Shown here: positions 26,141 through 35,182 of the stretch, in pieces
Numbering within the stretch: the stretch's first letter is position 1
Layout of the letters: each line of letters opens with the position of its first letter
Assembly: GCF_002285435.1 (NCBI RefSeq)
Contig: NZ_NSBT01000018.1
Span: 248,001-312,000 of the forward strand
Source: Actibacterium ureilyticum
Lineage (GTDB): Bacteria; Pseudomonadota; Alphaproteobacteria; Rhodobacterales; Rhodobacteraceae
DNA length: 64,000 bases
Reading direction: 5' to 3'
Translations under genes and position numbers: made by a program
The notes under the pieces: model-generated
Database searches by the model: none
Told to the model about the DNA's origin: nothing
The model's input: only the letters and a program-made list of their open reading frames with translations

Positions 26141-27006
26141 GCCGCGGCACAGGTCGCGCGCCATTGCGCCACTATGCCGGCGGCGGTCGATTCGGCGGGG
26201 GTGAAATCGACATGCTGGCGCAACAGCCGGGTGTCGAGCGTCACCTGCGCGATCGCCGCGCCGCTGGCGGGGGCGGGGGACCAGGCCTGCCCGGCGGCGC
26301 GCAAAAGCGCGGCCATCGACACCGATCCGGGGGCCGCGACATTCAGCACCGAAGGCAGCGCCCTTTCCAGCGAAACAGTGACCAATTCCGCCAAAACCCG
26401 GGCCAGGCTGCGCGGGCCGATATAGCTGCGCCGAGGCGTCTGACCATTGGCGAACCGGTCGAGCGTAAGGGGAACGGCCCCCACCCGGCCAAGCAGCTGA
26501 TCGGCACCCGCCACATTCCCGATCCGCAGGATCGTGGTCGGCGGCGCACCGGGCGTCGTGGCAAGCTGGGCGCGCACCCGATCCTCCATCCGGTGCTTGG
26601 CGTGGCCATAGGGGCCAACCGGCGCGGGCGGATCGGTTTCCATGCAGATGCCGGGACGCGCGCCATAAATCGCGGCGGAGGAGGCCAGAAACACCTGCCG
26701 GACACCGGCTTGCCGCGCGGCCCGCAACACCGCCAGCGCCAGGCGGCTGTGCAGGTGCAGATCGACCTGCCCGCCGCGCGGGACCGGACCGGCCAGGTTC
26801 AGGACGACATCCGCCCGGCCCATTGCCCGCCGCAGCCCGTCGGGATCGGCCAGCGGATCGCAGGATATCCAGCCCGGACCCGTCGCAGCGCTGCGCCCCT
26901 GACGCAACAGCCGGACCGGCCCATCGGGCCAGGCGGCGGACAGCAACCGGCCCAACCGCCCCGAAGCGCCCAGCATCAACAGCCGTATCTGTTCACCATC
27001 CTGCAT
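26137..27006 (-). CDS. NAD-dependent sugar epimerase/dehydratase
   Basis: The 289-aa product is an extended SDR with an N-terminal GASGRLGRLL nucleotide motif, ASSAAIYG for the catalytic Ser region and PYGHAKHRME for the Tyr-x3-Lys pair. It is shorter than typical epimerases and its specificity cannot be read. It is coupled by ATGA to the sugar transferase. Pairs of this kind in rhizobia make and transfer one unusual sugar (a 4-keto reductase plus transferase), a plausible but unproven role. Confidence 0.8.
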   Translation of the reverse strand: MQDGEQIRLLMLGASGRLGRLLSAAWPDGPVRLLRQGRSAATGPGWISCDPLADPDGLRRAMGRADVVLNLAGPVPRGGQVDLHLHSRLALAVLRAARQAGVRQVFLASSAAIYGARPGICMETDPPAPVGPYGHAKHRMEDRVRAQLATTPGAPPTTILRIGNVAGADQLLGRVGAVPLTLDRFANGQTPRRSYIGPRSLARVLAELVTVSLERALPSVLNVAAPGSVSMAALLRAAGQAWSPAPASGAAIAQVTLDTRLLRQHVDFTPAESTAAGIVAQWRATCAAA

Positions 27007-27091
27007 CCCGGTCCCATCGGTGCCCGGGCCGCCCGAAGCGACCGCACCGCCTTGCAGGTTCGCGGGATTCGATTAAGATTTGATAAACCTA

Positions 27092-27112
27092 AAAGTGTGG
27101 CTGCCACACTTT
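27092..27112. promoter_or_regulatory. 21-bp perfect palindrome
   Basis: AAAGTGTGGC and GCCACACTTT form a perfect 10-bp inverted repeat around one T. It lies 86 bp upstream of the leftward epimerase gene and 94 bp upstream of the rightward small membrane protein. No T-run follows, so an operator is more likely than a terminator. The binding protein is unknown. Confidence 0.6.
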
Positions 27113-27157
27113 CGACACATCCCGAGAGCACGATTGAGGTGTCAAAAATATTGCTTA

Positions 27158-27172
27158 TTAACAGTCACTTAA
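27158..27172 (+). promoter_or_regulatory. Perfect CtrA box
   Basis: TTAACAGTCACTTAA matches the CtrA consensus TTAA-N7-TTAA exactly and is followed by CC, as in good sites. It ends 33 bp before the ATG of the 58-aa membrane protein. CtrA is the cell-cycle/motility regulator of alphaproteobacteria; occupancy is inferred. Confidence 0.6.
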
Positions 27173-27205
27173 CCATAGTGGCGATCGCTTTGGGGTGCGG
27201 TGAAA

Positions 27206-27382
27206 ATGATCGTTGGCCTGTTGATCATCAGCTTTTTCCTCAGCTTTGGCGCGGCTGTCATCGCCAAATTGCTGGGGGCGACGATCTTGGGATCGGTGGT
27301 CGTCTATGTCGGTTTTGGCACGCTGTCCGGCCTGGGGCTGGGCGTGTTTTCCATCGCGCGGGCGATGCAGGCCGAACATTAG
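27206..27382 (+). CDS. Small membrane protein behind a CtrA box
   Basis: The 58-aa product is two hydrophobic helices (about residues 2-25 and 27-50) with one Lys between and a short polar end (ARAMQAEH). An in-frame GTG at 27200 would add two residues. It has its own promoter region with a perfect CtrA site and a palindrome, and converges on tamB with a 7-bp gap. I do not recognise a family. A membrane role tied to motility or the cell cycle is inferred only from the regulatory site. Confidence 0.6.
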   Translation: MIVGLLIISFFLSFGAAVIAKLLGATILGSVVVYVGFGTLSGLGLGVFSIARAMQAEH

Positions 27383-27389
27383 ACGCCCG

Positions 27390-30300
27390 TCAGTAATCGC
27401 GTTCGAAAAAGATTCCGATCCCGCTGTCCCCATCCGCGCCCAACCGACCCTTGACCGTCACGTTGCGCGACACATCCAGGTTCAGGTTGATCTCGCTCTC
27501 GCCCTGGCTGTTGACGGTCACATCCGTATAAGCGTTTTCCGACAGGTACTTGCCCGCCCGCAACTGCGCCGCGCCGTCCTGATCGGTTTCGACATCCAGA
27601 TCGTCCAGGTCCAGGCTTTGCCGCAGCCGGTCCGTCACGCCGCCCGACCCCCTGCCCGCCAGCGTGGCGGCGGCCGATGCCAGGCGCGCGGCCTGAAGCG
27701 GTGACAAAGAGCCGGTGCCGCGTCCGAACAGAAGCCGCGCCAGAACCTCGTCCTCGGGCAATTCGGGCATGGATTGAAACTGAATCTCGGGGTTCGAGGC
27801 CAGGCCCTCGATCACGATCTGCAGCACGACATCGTCATCGGTCGAACTGGCGACCAGACGCAGATACGGGTCCAGGCTGCCCTGCATCCAGATCGCGCCC
27901 TCGGTCAGGTTCAGCCGTTGTCCCAGGATCTCTAGCCGGCCGCGGATCAGTTCGAACCGCCCCGCCGGGCGCACGTCATCGGTCGTACCGCCCAGACGCA
28001 GGGAACCGCCCAGCTCGGCATCCAGCCCGCGCCCGCGCACGAAGATGCGGTTGGGCGCGTCGATCCGCAGGTCCAGCGCGAAGGGCCGCGCGGGGCCGGT
28101 GGTGTCTTCGCTGGCGGTTTCGACCAGCCCGGCCTGCTGGCGGGTCCGTTCCACCGCCGCGGGGGCGTTCAGATGGGTGATCTCGGGCACGTAGCCGGTG
28201 CCGCCGAAGCCGCCCGACGGCACCTGAATTTCGGTCGTGTCCAGCGACAGCCGTCCGCTTATCCGCCCGCCGCCCTGCAAGGGCCCGTTCACGTCAAGCT
28301 CGCCATCGACCTCGGTCTCGAAAAGCGTGCCGTCGCTGACCACAATATCGTCCAGCGCAAGCTGTAACGCCGCGGCATAGCCCGGCTGCAACCCAACCGT
28401 CCCGCGCAGCCGCAGATCGCCGCCGCCGCTGGCCTGTGCGGTGGTATCGATCCGGGCCTGCGCGTTCTGCAGGTCGATCTGGCCGTTGATCGCGGTCAGG
28501 CCGATGGGCTGGCCGGGCAGCGTCAGGCGCCCGTCGCGCAGGGTGACGCGCCCGGACAATGCCTCGATCCCCGGCGCACCGTTCAGGGCCAAGTTGAAAT
28601 CCGCATCGCCCTGAACCGATTGCGGGGTGATGAACGGGTTGGCCAGGTTCAGCGGTGCAGAGCCATTGGCGCTTAGATCGACGCGCGATCCGTCCCCGGC
28701 CACATCGCCGCTGATCCGGGCGGTGGTGTTGGCGGGCCCGGTCAGCGTGCTGTCCAGGCGCCAGGCATCGCCGCGCCGCTCGGCCGTGCCAGAGGCCGTC
28801 AGCCGCCCCGGCAGTTCGGGCACCAGCAGCGCCATATTCGCCAGCGCAATGTCGAAATCGACGCGATCCGCGCTGGGCGCCTGTGTTTCGATGGTGATCT
28901 GCGGGTTGCGCAAGTTCAGCGCCTCGACCGCGATTTGACCCGATTTCCGCTGGATCAGAGCCTGAAATTCCGACCGCCCGGCCAGAATGGCATCGGCGTA
29001 GCCGTTCCCGACACGCAGGTTCTGGCTACTTCCCGTCAGATCGAGTTTCACGTCGTTTTCGCCGCCCAGCTGCGCGCCGCCGCTTGCCGTGATGTCCAGC
29101 GAACCGCCCAGCGGACGCCCGGCCAGGCCCTGCCAGACCGACAGATCGTCGGCCTGCAGGTCCAGATCGGCGGTGGCGGGACGCGCGGGGGCGCTCAGGT
29201 CCAGCGTGGCGGTGCCGCTCAGCCGTGTGCCGCTGGCGTCGATCTGCAACCGGTGCAGCACCGCGCGGGTTTCGGATTGCCAGGTGGCGGTGGTGCCAAT
29301 CGTGGCGGGCCCCTGCAGGTGCCGGTCGACCCGCGACAGGTCGTTCACCTGCGCCGACAGCACGGCGCCGCCGACCGCCCCGTTCAGCGACCCGGTGGCG
29401 TCGATCCGGGCGTGATCGGTTTCGATCCGAAGCTCGGGCACCACCAGCCCAAAGATCCCCCGAACGACGCGCAGATGCAGCCTTCCTTCACCGGCCAGCA
29501 GCGGGTCGGCCTGTGGCTGGCCCACGCGCAGATCCCGCGTGTCACCGTCCATCGTGATATCAAGCGCGCCACCCAGCGCCGCGCCCGTGCCACGGATCCG
29601 CAGCCGGGCCGCACCGTCCAGCGGCATGTCCGCAATCGGCGCGAAGCGCGACAGATCCTGCGCCGACAGGCTGAGATCCGCCGCATAGGGCAGCCCGGCG
29701 CGATGCGTCGACAGCTCTGCCCGGCCGGTCAGCTCCAGATCGTCCTGCCGCAGGGCCAGATCGGTCACGGTGATCGGGGCGCCGTCCTGCCAGTTCACCG
29801 CCGCCGCGCCGCGCATCCCAGAGCCAAGCGCGGCGGCGAGCGCCGGGTCGCTGTGCACCAGCCCGCTCAGCGACATCGCAAGCCGCGCAGCGATCTGCGG
29901 CGAAGTGCCGTGATCGATGGTGCCCGTTCCGGAAATAAGAGCCTGTTTCAGCTGAAGATCGGGTTGCACAAGGTCGTCCAGCCCGATCTGCGCGCTCCAT
30001 TCATTGCCCGTATCCGCGTCATAGCTGGCGGTGATGTGGGCGCGCGTCACGGTCGTCTTGCCCCCCGCGACGGGCAGCACCACCGCCGCGCCTTCATCGG
30101 CGATCTCGCCATCCAGATCGAAGCGGCGGGGCATGCCGTTGGCGTCCAGCTGCATCGAGCCGCTCAGCGCCACCGCTGCGGCCGACAGCGACAGGCGGTC
30201 CAGGTATAGCCGGTTGTCCGGCATTCGCCGGCCTTCGGTCAGAAAGGCGATCCGCGGTCCGAAGAAGGGGCGCAATTCCGGCGCAACCAGCGCCGCCATG

Positions 30301-31106
30301 TCGCCCGACAGATCGGCGGCAAAGGTTGCCGCGCCCTCGGCATCCGTGCCCAGTACGACCCGGCCGGTCAGGCGGTCCGTCCCGTCGGTCGCGATCACCA
30401 GATCGGCAGCGAAATCCGACAGCGGCCCGGTGCCCGCAACTGTCAGGTCCAGCGCAGGTGCCCCCGGCAGCGACAACAGGCGCGACACGATGCCTTCGGG
30501 CCCCTCGCTCAGCGCCAGGTCGATGTTCAGCACGCGGCTGCTGTTGCTGAACGCGGCATCCAGGGCGAATTGGCCTTCGGCGTCCAAGCGTTCGATCACC
30601 AATGCCGCGTCGCCATCGCCATCGGCCAGCGACAGGCTGCCCTCGACCGAAAACGCCGCGTCCTGTCCCAGGATATCGGCGCCGATGGTCACTGTTTCAG
30701 CCTCGACCGCGCCGATTTCGACCGATACCGGCAGTTCGGGCAGGGCAAAGGGGTGCGCCTCGGCCTGGGCGGGGGTGGCGGTGCTGTTTGGTTTCCGGGC
30801 GATGTCGATGACCTGCGCGCTCAGGCGTTCCACCTGCAACCGGCCCGACAACAGCGCCGTGCGCGACCAGGACAGAACCACCCCTTCCAGCGTCAGCCAA
30901 ACGCCATCCTTGTCGGCAATGGTCAGTCGGTCCAGCTCGGCGCGGGACGACAGGGCGCCGCGAAATCCGGTGATGTCGACCTGCGCATCGGCCGACGACA
31001 GGTTGTCTTCGATGAACGCCTCCAGCAGGCCCCGGTCGCTATCATCCTCTTGCGCGGCAAGGGAAAGCGGGGTCAGCCACAGCAGCAGGATCAGAAGATA
31101 TCGCAT
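27390..31106 (-). CDS. tamB: Translocation and assembly module protein TamB
   Basis: TamB spans the periplasm from an N-terminal signal anchor and, with TamA, helps insert outer-membrane proteins or move phospholipids. The 1238-aa product has the expected form: N-terminal hydrophobic start (MRYLLILLLWLTPLSLAA), a very long run of beta-strand repeats with alternating hydrophobic residues, and the C-terminal DUF490 domain (PAGRFELIRGRLEILGQRLNLTEGAIWMQGSLDPYLRLVASS, ending in GIGIFFERDY). Its ATG overlaps the tamA stop by one base. Confidence 0.93.
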   Translation of the reverse strand: MRYLLILLLWLTPLSLAAQEDDSDRGLLEAFIEDNLSSADAQVDITGFRGALSSRAELDRLTIADKDGVWLTLEGVVLSWSRTALLSGRLQVERLSAQVIDIARKPNSTATPAQAEAHPFALPELPVSVEIGAVEAETVTIGADILGQDAAFSVEGSLSLADGDGDAALVIERLDAEGQFALDAAFSNSSRVLNIDLALSEGPEGIVSRLLSLPGAPALDLTVAGTGPLSDFAADLVIATDGTDRLTGRVVLGTDAEGAATFAADLSGDMAALVAPELRPFFGPRIAFLTEGRRMPDNRLYLDRLSLSAAAVALSGSMQLDANGMPRRFDLDGEIADEGAAVVLPVAGGKTTVTRAHITASYDADTGNEWSAQIGLDDLVQPDLQLKQALISGTGTIDHGTSPQIAARLAMSLSGLVHSDPALAAALGSGMRGAAAVNWQDGAPITVTDLALRQDDLELTGRAELSTHRAGLPYAADLSLSAQDLSRFAPIADMPLDGAARLRIRGTGAALGGALDITMDGDTRDLRVGQPQADPLLAGEGRLHLRVVRGIFGLVVPELRIETDHARIDATGSLNGAVGGAVLSAQVNDLSRVDRHLQGPATIGTTATWQSETRAVLHRLQIDASGTRLSGTATLDLSAPARPATADLDLQADDLSVWQGLAGRPLGGSLDITASGGAQLGGENDVKLDLTGSSQNLRVGNGYADAILAGRSEFQALIQRKSGQIAVEALNLRNPQITIETQAPSADRVDFDIALANMALLVPELPGRLTASGTAERRGDAWRLDSTLTGPANTTARISGDVAGDGSRVDLSANGSAPLNLANPFITPQSVQGDADFNLALNGAPGIEALSGRVTLRDGRLTLPGQPIGLTAINGQIDLQNAQARIDTTAQASGGGDLRLRGTVGLQPGYAAALQLALDDIVVSDGTLFETEVDGELDVNGPLQGGGRISGRLSLDTTEIQVPSGGFGGTGYVPEITHLNAPAAVERTRQQAGLVETASEDTTGPARPFALDLRIDAPNRIFVRGRGLDAELGGSLRLGGTTDDVRPAGRFELIRGRLEILGQRLNLTEGAIWMQGSLDPYLRLVASSTDDDVVLQIVIEGLASNPEIQFQSMPELPEDEVLARLLFGRGTGSLSPLQAARLASAAATLAGRGSGGVTDRLRQSLDLDDLDVETDQDGAAQLRAGKYLSENAYTDVTVNSQGESEINLNLDVSRNVTVKGRLGADGDSGIGIFFERDY

Positions 31107-32956
31107 CAGAATGCCTGCCCTATGCCGATATAGATTTGCGGCCCGTCCCCGGTGTCGCCCGAAATCGGTGCGGCCAGATCGAACCGGACCGGGCCGATCG
31201 CGGTTTTATAGCGCAGCCCGATCCCGGCGCCGCTGTGCCAGGCGCCGTCCTGGCCCGGAACGCTGTCCGCCCCGATGAACCCGGCATCCACGAAGCCCAC
31301 GATGCCGAAATTGCCCCGCAGATCTGCGCGCATTTCGGCGGAAAGCCCGATGAAAGACCGCCCGCCCAGCCGGTCGCCATTGGCGCGTTCGACGGCCAGC
31401 GATTGATACGGCTGCCCGCGCACGGTGTCGCCCCCGCCGGAAAAGAACAGCAGGTTGGGCGGCACATCCCGTGCGTCGGGGCCGATCACGCTGCCGATCT
31501 GGAACCGCCCGGCCAGCACCAGCCGTTCGCCCAGCGGTCTATAGGCGCGGCCATCCAGCGTGAGCCGCCCGCCCGATTCGCTGTCGCCGACGGCCAGGAA
31601 CGGCATCACCTCGGCCGACAGGTATTCGCCACGGACCGTGTCCAGCGCCGAATCGCGGCGGTCGATCGTATAGCCGACGGGGAAGGTCAGGTGCGAAAAG
31701 TTGCGGCTGCCCAGGTCGTCCTCGACCTCGGAATAGCGATAGATCACTGCCATCTCGCCGCTGCGGGTGTCGGAAAAGATCCGGCTGAAGCCAAAGCCGA
31801 CCTGTGCGCGGCGCTCGAAATAATCGGGCTCGTCTTCCTCGGCCAGCTCGGCCAGGGCGAAGAAATCGGTATCGCGCTGGAATGTGGCGGGACGATCGAA
31901 CCGGGCCGACAGGCGGTAATCCTCGCCCCCGCTATTGCCGCCGATGCCGCCGATTTCGGCGTCGAACCGCAGCCGCTCGGCCCCGCCCAGCAGGTTGCGG
32001 TGCATCCACATCGCCGACAGGCCCAGCCCCTCCAACGACGAGATTTCGGCGCCGAACCCCATCCGGCGGCGTTTCTGATCGACGATCTCGGCGGTGATAT
32101 CCTGGGCGTTTCCCGCGCCGATCCCGGCATCTTCGGTTAGCGCGACAGAGCGGAAAACGCCCGTGCGCCGCAGCCGTTCGGCCGCATCGTCCAGCTCGTC
32201 GGGCGAAAAGACCTTGCCGGTGGGCAGGCCCGCGATCTCGTGCAGCCGTTCTTCCCGCACGCGGGTTTCCCCGCGAAACCGCAGCGTCCCGAACCGCAGG
32301 CGCGGACCGGGGTTCACGCGCAGGTCCGATGACAGGGTGCGGTTGGCGTGGTTTGCCGTGATGCGTTGCGCGCCGATTTCGGCCTTGGCGTGCCCCAGAT
32401 CGCGCCAGGATGTGATGGCCGCCGCCGCCGCGTCCTGGATCAGTTCGCTGCGCGCGATCTGTCCCGGTGCATAATCTTCGGGAATGTCGGCCTGGGGCGG
32501 GATTGGGGCGACCCGGGCCTGGCCGAACACGAATCGCGGACCGGTTGCAACCCGGATGCGCACGGTGCGGATACGGGTGGGGATGTTCAGCGGCGAGATC
32601 TCGGACGCCTCGCGCCCATCGACGTTGATCCGGATCGAGGGCCCGTAATAGCCCGCGCCATAAAGCACCCCGATCAGTCGCGCATAGTCGGCCCGCGCGG
32701 CGGCCAGGATATCCTGTGGCGCGGCCGATGTGTCGGCCTCGGTCTCGATGCTGAGCGAGGCCGCGCGCAATTGGCGCAGCAGCGCGTCATCCGCGTCCGG
32801 TGCCCTGAGCTGGACCTCGGCGGCGCGGGCGATTGTCGCCGCGGCCCCCCAGATCAGGACCGCAGATAGAATTCGTGTGATATGTCGCCCCGGCACCGTT
32901 CCACCCCGAAAAGATACTCGGCGCCCATGTTGCGGGTTTCTGCGGAAAATGACCAT
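31106..32956 (-). CDS. tamA: Outer-membrane Omp85-family protein TamA
   Basis: TamA is an Omp85 beta-barrel with periplasmic POTRA domains, partner of TamB. With the ATG at 32956 the product is 616 aa. A signal peptide (ILSAVLIWGAAATIARA) is followed by about three POTRA-like units and a C-terminal barrel with FSGGGDTVRGQPYQSLAVERANGDRLGGRSFIG, the VRGY/F-type lid motif, and a terminal Phe (IYIGIGQAF). A GTG at 32896 would place the signal peptide right at the N terminus and is also possible. It lies 103 bp downstream of flgI. Confidence 0.92.
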   Translation of the reverse strand: MVIFRRNPQHGRRVSFRGGTVPGRHITRILSAVLIWGAAATIARAAEVQLRAPDADDALLRQLRAASLSIETEADTSAAPQDILAAARADYARLIGVLYGAGYYGPSIRINVDGREASEISPLNIPTRIRTVRIRVATGPRFVFGQARVAPIPPQADIPEDYAPGQIARSELIQDAAAAAITSWRDLGHAKAEIGAQRITANHANRTLSSDLRVNPGPRLRFGTLRFRGETRVREERLHEIAGLPTGKVFSPDELDDAAERLRRTGVFRSVALTEDAGIGAGNAQDITAEIVDQKRRRMGFGAEISSLEGLGLSAMWMHRNLLGGAERLRFDAEIGGIGGNSGGEDYRLSARFDRPATFQRDTDFFALAELAEEDEPDYFERRAQVGFGFSRIFSDTRSGEMAVIYRYSEVEDDLGSRNFSHLTFPVGYTIDRRDSALDTVRGEYLSAEVMPFLAVGDSESGGRLTLDGRAYRPLGERLVLAGRFQIGSVIGPDARDVPPNLLFFSGGGDTVRGQPYQSLAVERANGDRLGGRSFIGLSAEMRADLRGNFGIVGFVDAGFIGADSVPGQDGAWHSGAGIGLRYKTAIGPVRFDLAAPISGDTGDGPQIYIGIGQAF

Positions 32957-33059
32957 CGCAGATTCCGGATTTCCGAATATCTGCGCGGGTTCGAGCCGGC
33001 GCCCGGCGATCACAAGATCGTCAGGCGCCGATCAGGCCCCGAAATCGGGGTTGGAATGC

Positions 33060-34166
33060 CTAGCGGACCACGAATTCGGCATGCAGCGCGCCGGCGGCCT
33101 TGATGCTTTTGAGGATGTCGATCATGTCGCGTGGCGACACGCCTAGGGCATTCAACCCGGCGATCAGCTCGGACAGGGACGTGCCGGCGGGCACCTCGGC
33201 CAGGCCGGTGCCGGGCTCTTCCTCGATCGCGGCAGAGCTGCGCGGCACCACGATGGTTTCGCCTTCGGAAAACGGGTTGGGCTGCACCACCACCGGCTCC
33301 TCCTGAATGCGTAGTGTCAGGTTCCCCTGCGAGACCGCAACGCGCGAGATCCGCACGTCTTCGCCCAGAACGATGGTGCCCGAGCGCTGGTCGACCACCA
33401 CGCGGGCCTTGCGTTCGGGGTTGACGGGGATGTTTTCCAGCCGGCCGACTGCATGGGCGGGCGACGGCGCGCGAGTGGCGCGAATGTCCAGCTCGACCGT
33501 GCCGGCGTCGATCATCCGCGCGACCGCCCGCCCGAAATAGGTGTTGACGGCGGTTTCGATCTTGGCCGCGGTCGAAAAGTCGGGGCTGCGCAGCGCCATG
33601 CGCAGGGTCTGAAGCGCAGAGAAGTCGAACTCGATCTCACGCTCCACCCGCGCGCCCGCGGGCACGACCCCGGCGGTGGGCACGCCTTGAATCACGCTGG
33701 CGCCATCGCCTTCGGCGGCGGCGCCGCCCGCGATGATCGTGCCCTGCGCGACGGCATAGATCTCGCCATCCGCGGCATTCAGCGGGGTCATGATCAAGGT
33801 GCCCCCCAACAGGCTTTTCGCGTCGCCGATGGCCGAAACCGTGACGTCGATCTGACTGCCCGCACGGGCAAAGGGCGGCAGGGTCGCGGTGACGAAGACA
33901 GCCGCCACATTCTTGGGCCGGAACTGTTCGCCGGTGACATTGACACCCAGCCGCTCCAACAGGTTCGACAGGATCTCTTCGGTAAAGGGCGCGTTGCGGA
34001 TGCCGTCGCCGGTGCCGTTCAGCCCGACGACCAGCCCGTAACCCACCAGATCGTTGCCGCGCACCCCGTCGAATTCCACCAGGTCCTTAATCCGGATCGG
34101 TGTCGACCAGGCGGCGGCGGCCAGGCCCATCAGCGCCGCGATTGCCAGGATAAGGGGTCTGATCAT
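33060..34166 (-). CDS. flgI: Flagellar P-ring protein FlgI
   Basis: FlgI forms the P ring around the rod in the peptidoglycan layer. The 368-aa product has a signal peptide (about residues 1-21), the N-terminal family block RIKDLVEFDGVRGNDLVGYGLVVGLNGTGDG, the middle FVTATLPPFARAGSQIDVTVSAIGDAKSLLGGTLIMTPL and the C-terminal LIAGLNALGVSPRDMIDILKSIKAAGALHAE. The ATG overlaps the flgL stop as ATGA. Its chaperone FlgA is encoded at 4497-4925. Confidence 0.98.
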   Translation of the reverse strand: MIRPLILAIAALMGLAAAAWSTPIRIKDLVEFDGVRGNDLVGYGLVVGLNGTGDGIRNAPFTEEILSNLLERLGVNVTGEQFRPKNVAAVFVTATLPPFARAGSQIDVTVSAIGDAKSLLGGTLIMTPLNAADGEIYAVAQGTIIAGGAAAEGDGASVIQGVPTAGVVPAGARVEREIEFDFSALQTLRMALRSPDFSTAAKIETAVNTYFGRAVARMIDAGTVELDIRATRAPSPAHAVGRLENIPVNPERKARVVVDQRSGTIVLGEDVRISRVAVSQGNLTLRIQEEPVVVQPNPFSEGETIVVPRSSAAIEEEPGTGLAEVPAGTSLSELIAGLNALGVSPRDMIDILKSIKAAGALHAEFVVR

Positions 34167-35182
34167 CGCAGGTAATCCACCAGGCTCAGCGCGGAAAGCC
34201 GCGCGGTGATCGTGTAATGCGTCTGAAGCTGCGTCTCGACCGCCTGCAGCCTGGTCGCGGTGTCATAGGGATCGGCGCCGGTGATATCGTTCTGAGCCAG
34301 TTCCAGCGCATAGCGTTTTGTGGCGTTTTCGGCCTGAATCGTCTCGATCTTGTTCTGTGCGACGCCGACCTCGCCCGACAGGGCCGTGACATGTGGTGTG
34401 GCATTCAGGACCCGGTTGGCCGACGCGGCGATCAGCGCGCTGCGCTCGGTCAGGTCGCCGGACATCAGGTTCGGATCCTCGGCCAACGCCGCGGCGGCGA
34501 CGGATTTCAGAACCTCGCGGATGCCGGTGTCGTTTGCGCTGACCGACAGCGCCATCGATTGTGTCTGCGACAGGCGGACCGCGCCCACCGGCGTGTCCGC
34601 GCCCAGATACCCGACCGTGTCATAGCCCCCGCCCGGCACGTCGAACCAGGCGTCGACCGCATCCAGAACATCATTGGCGGTGGTCAGGCCCGCAACCTCG
34701 GCCTTGAGGGCGGTCAGCAGGGTGTCGGCCGATGCAATCGCGGGCTGGTCGGTCGCGGCCCCCGCGAACAGGCTTTGCCCGGCGCCGGTGACATTCAGCG
34801 CCGAAACGATCTGTTCCAGCGTATTGCGGGCCTGCAACCCGGCGGTTTCAATCGGCACGTTCTTTTCCAGATTGCTGGCGATCAGCAGATCGCCCGCCAA
34901 TTGATCGGCGGTATCCCCGATTTGCGTCAGGCTGTTCTGGACAAGCCCCGCGCGCAAGGTTGCTTCCTGTGTGGCGGTGTCGAACCCGTTAAGCACGCCC
35001 AATTCGTGCCGGATCTGTGCCAGCGGAGCGTAATCCCCACCGGTCTTGCGGCCGATATCGGCGACCTGGCCGGTGCCCAGCTCTTGCGACAATTGTCCGA
35101 TCTGGGCGGACAGGGCCTTGTTCTGTTGGCTCAGCACAAAGCTGCGGGCCAACGTGGCGGTGGAAATCCAGGTCATGGTCAT
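34163..35182 (-). CDS. flgL: Hook-filament junction protein FlgL
   Basis: FlgL (HAP3) joins hook and filament. The 339-aa product has the flagellin-like helical ends: LARSFVLSQQNKALSAQIGQLSQELGTGQVADIGRK at the N terminus and a C-terminal helix (VGVAQNKIETIQAENATKRYALELAQNDITGADPYDTATRLQAVETQLQ). The start is ambiguous between 35182 and an ATG two codons later, which has better spacing from GAGG. It overlaps both flgK and flgI. Confidence 0.92.
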   Translation of the reverse strand: MTMTWISTATLARSFVLSQQNKALSAQIGQLSQELGTGQVADIGRKTGGDYAPLAQIRHELGVLNGFDTATQEATLRAGLVQNSLTQIGDTADQLAGDLLIASNLEKNVPIETAGLQARNTLEQIVSALNVTGAGQSLFAGAATDQPAIASADTLLTALKAEVAGLTTANDVLDAVDAWFDVPGGGYDTVGYLGADTPVGAVRLSQTQSMALSVSANDTGIREVLKSVAAAALAEDPNLMSGDLTERSALIAASANRVLNATPHVTALSGEVGVAQNKIETIQAENATKRYALELAQNDITGADPYDTATRLQAVETQLQTHYTITARLSALSLVDYLR

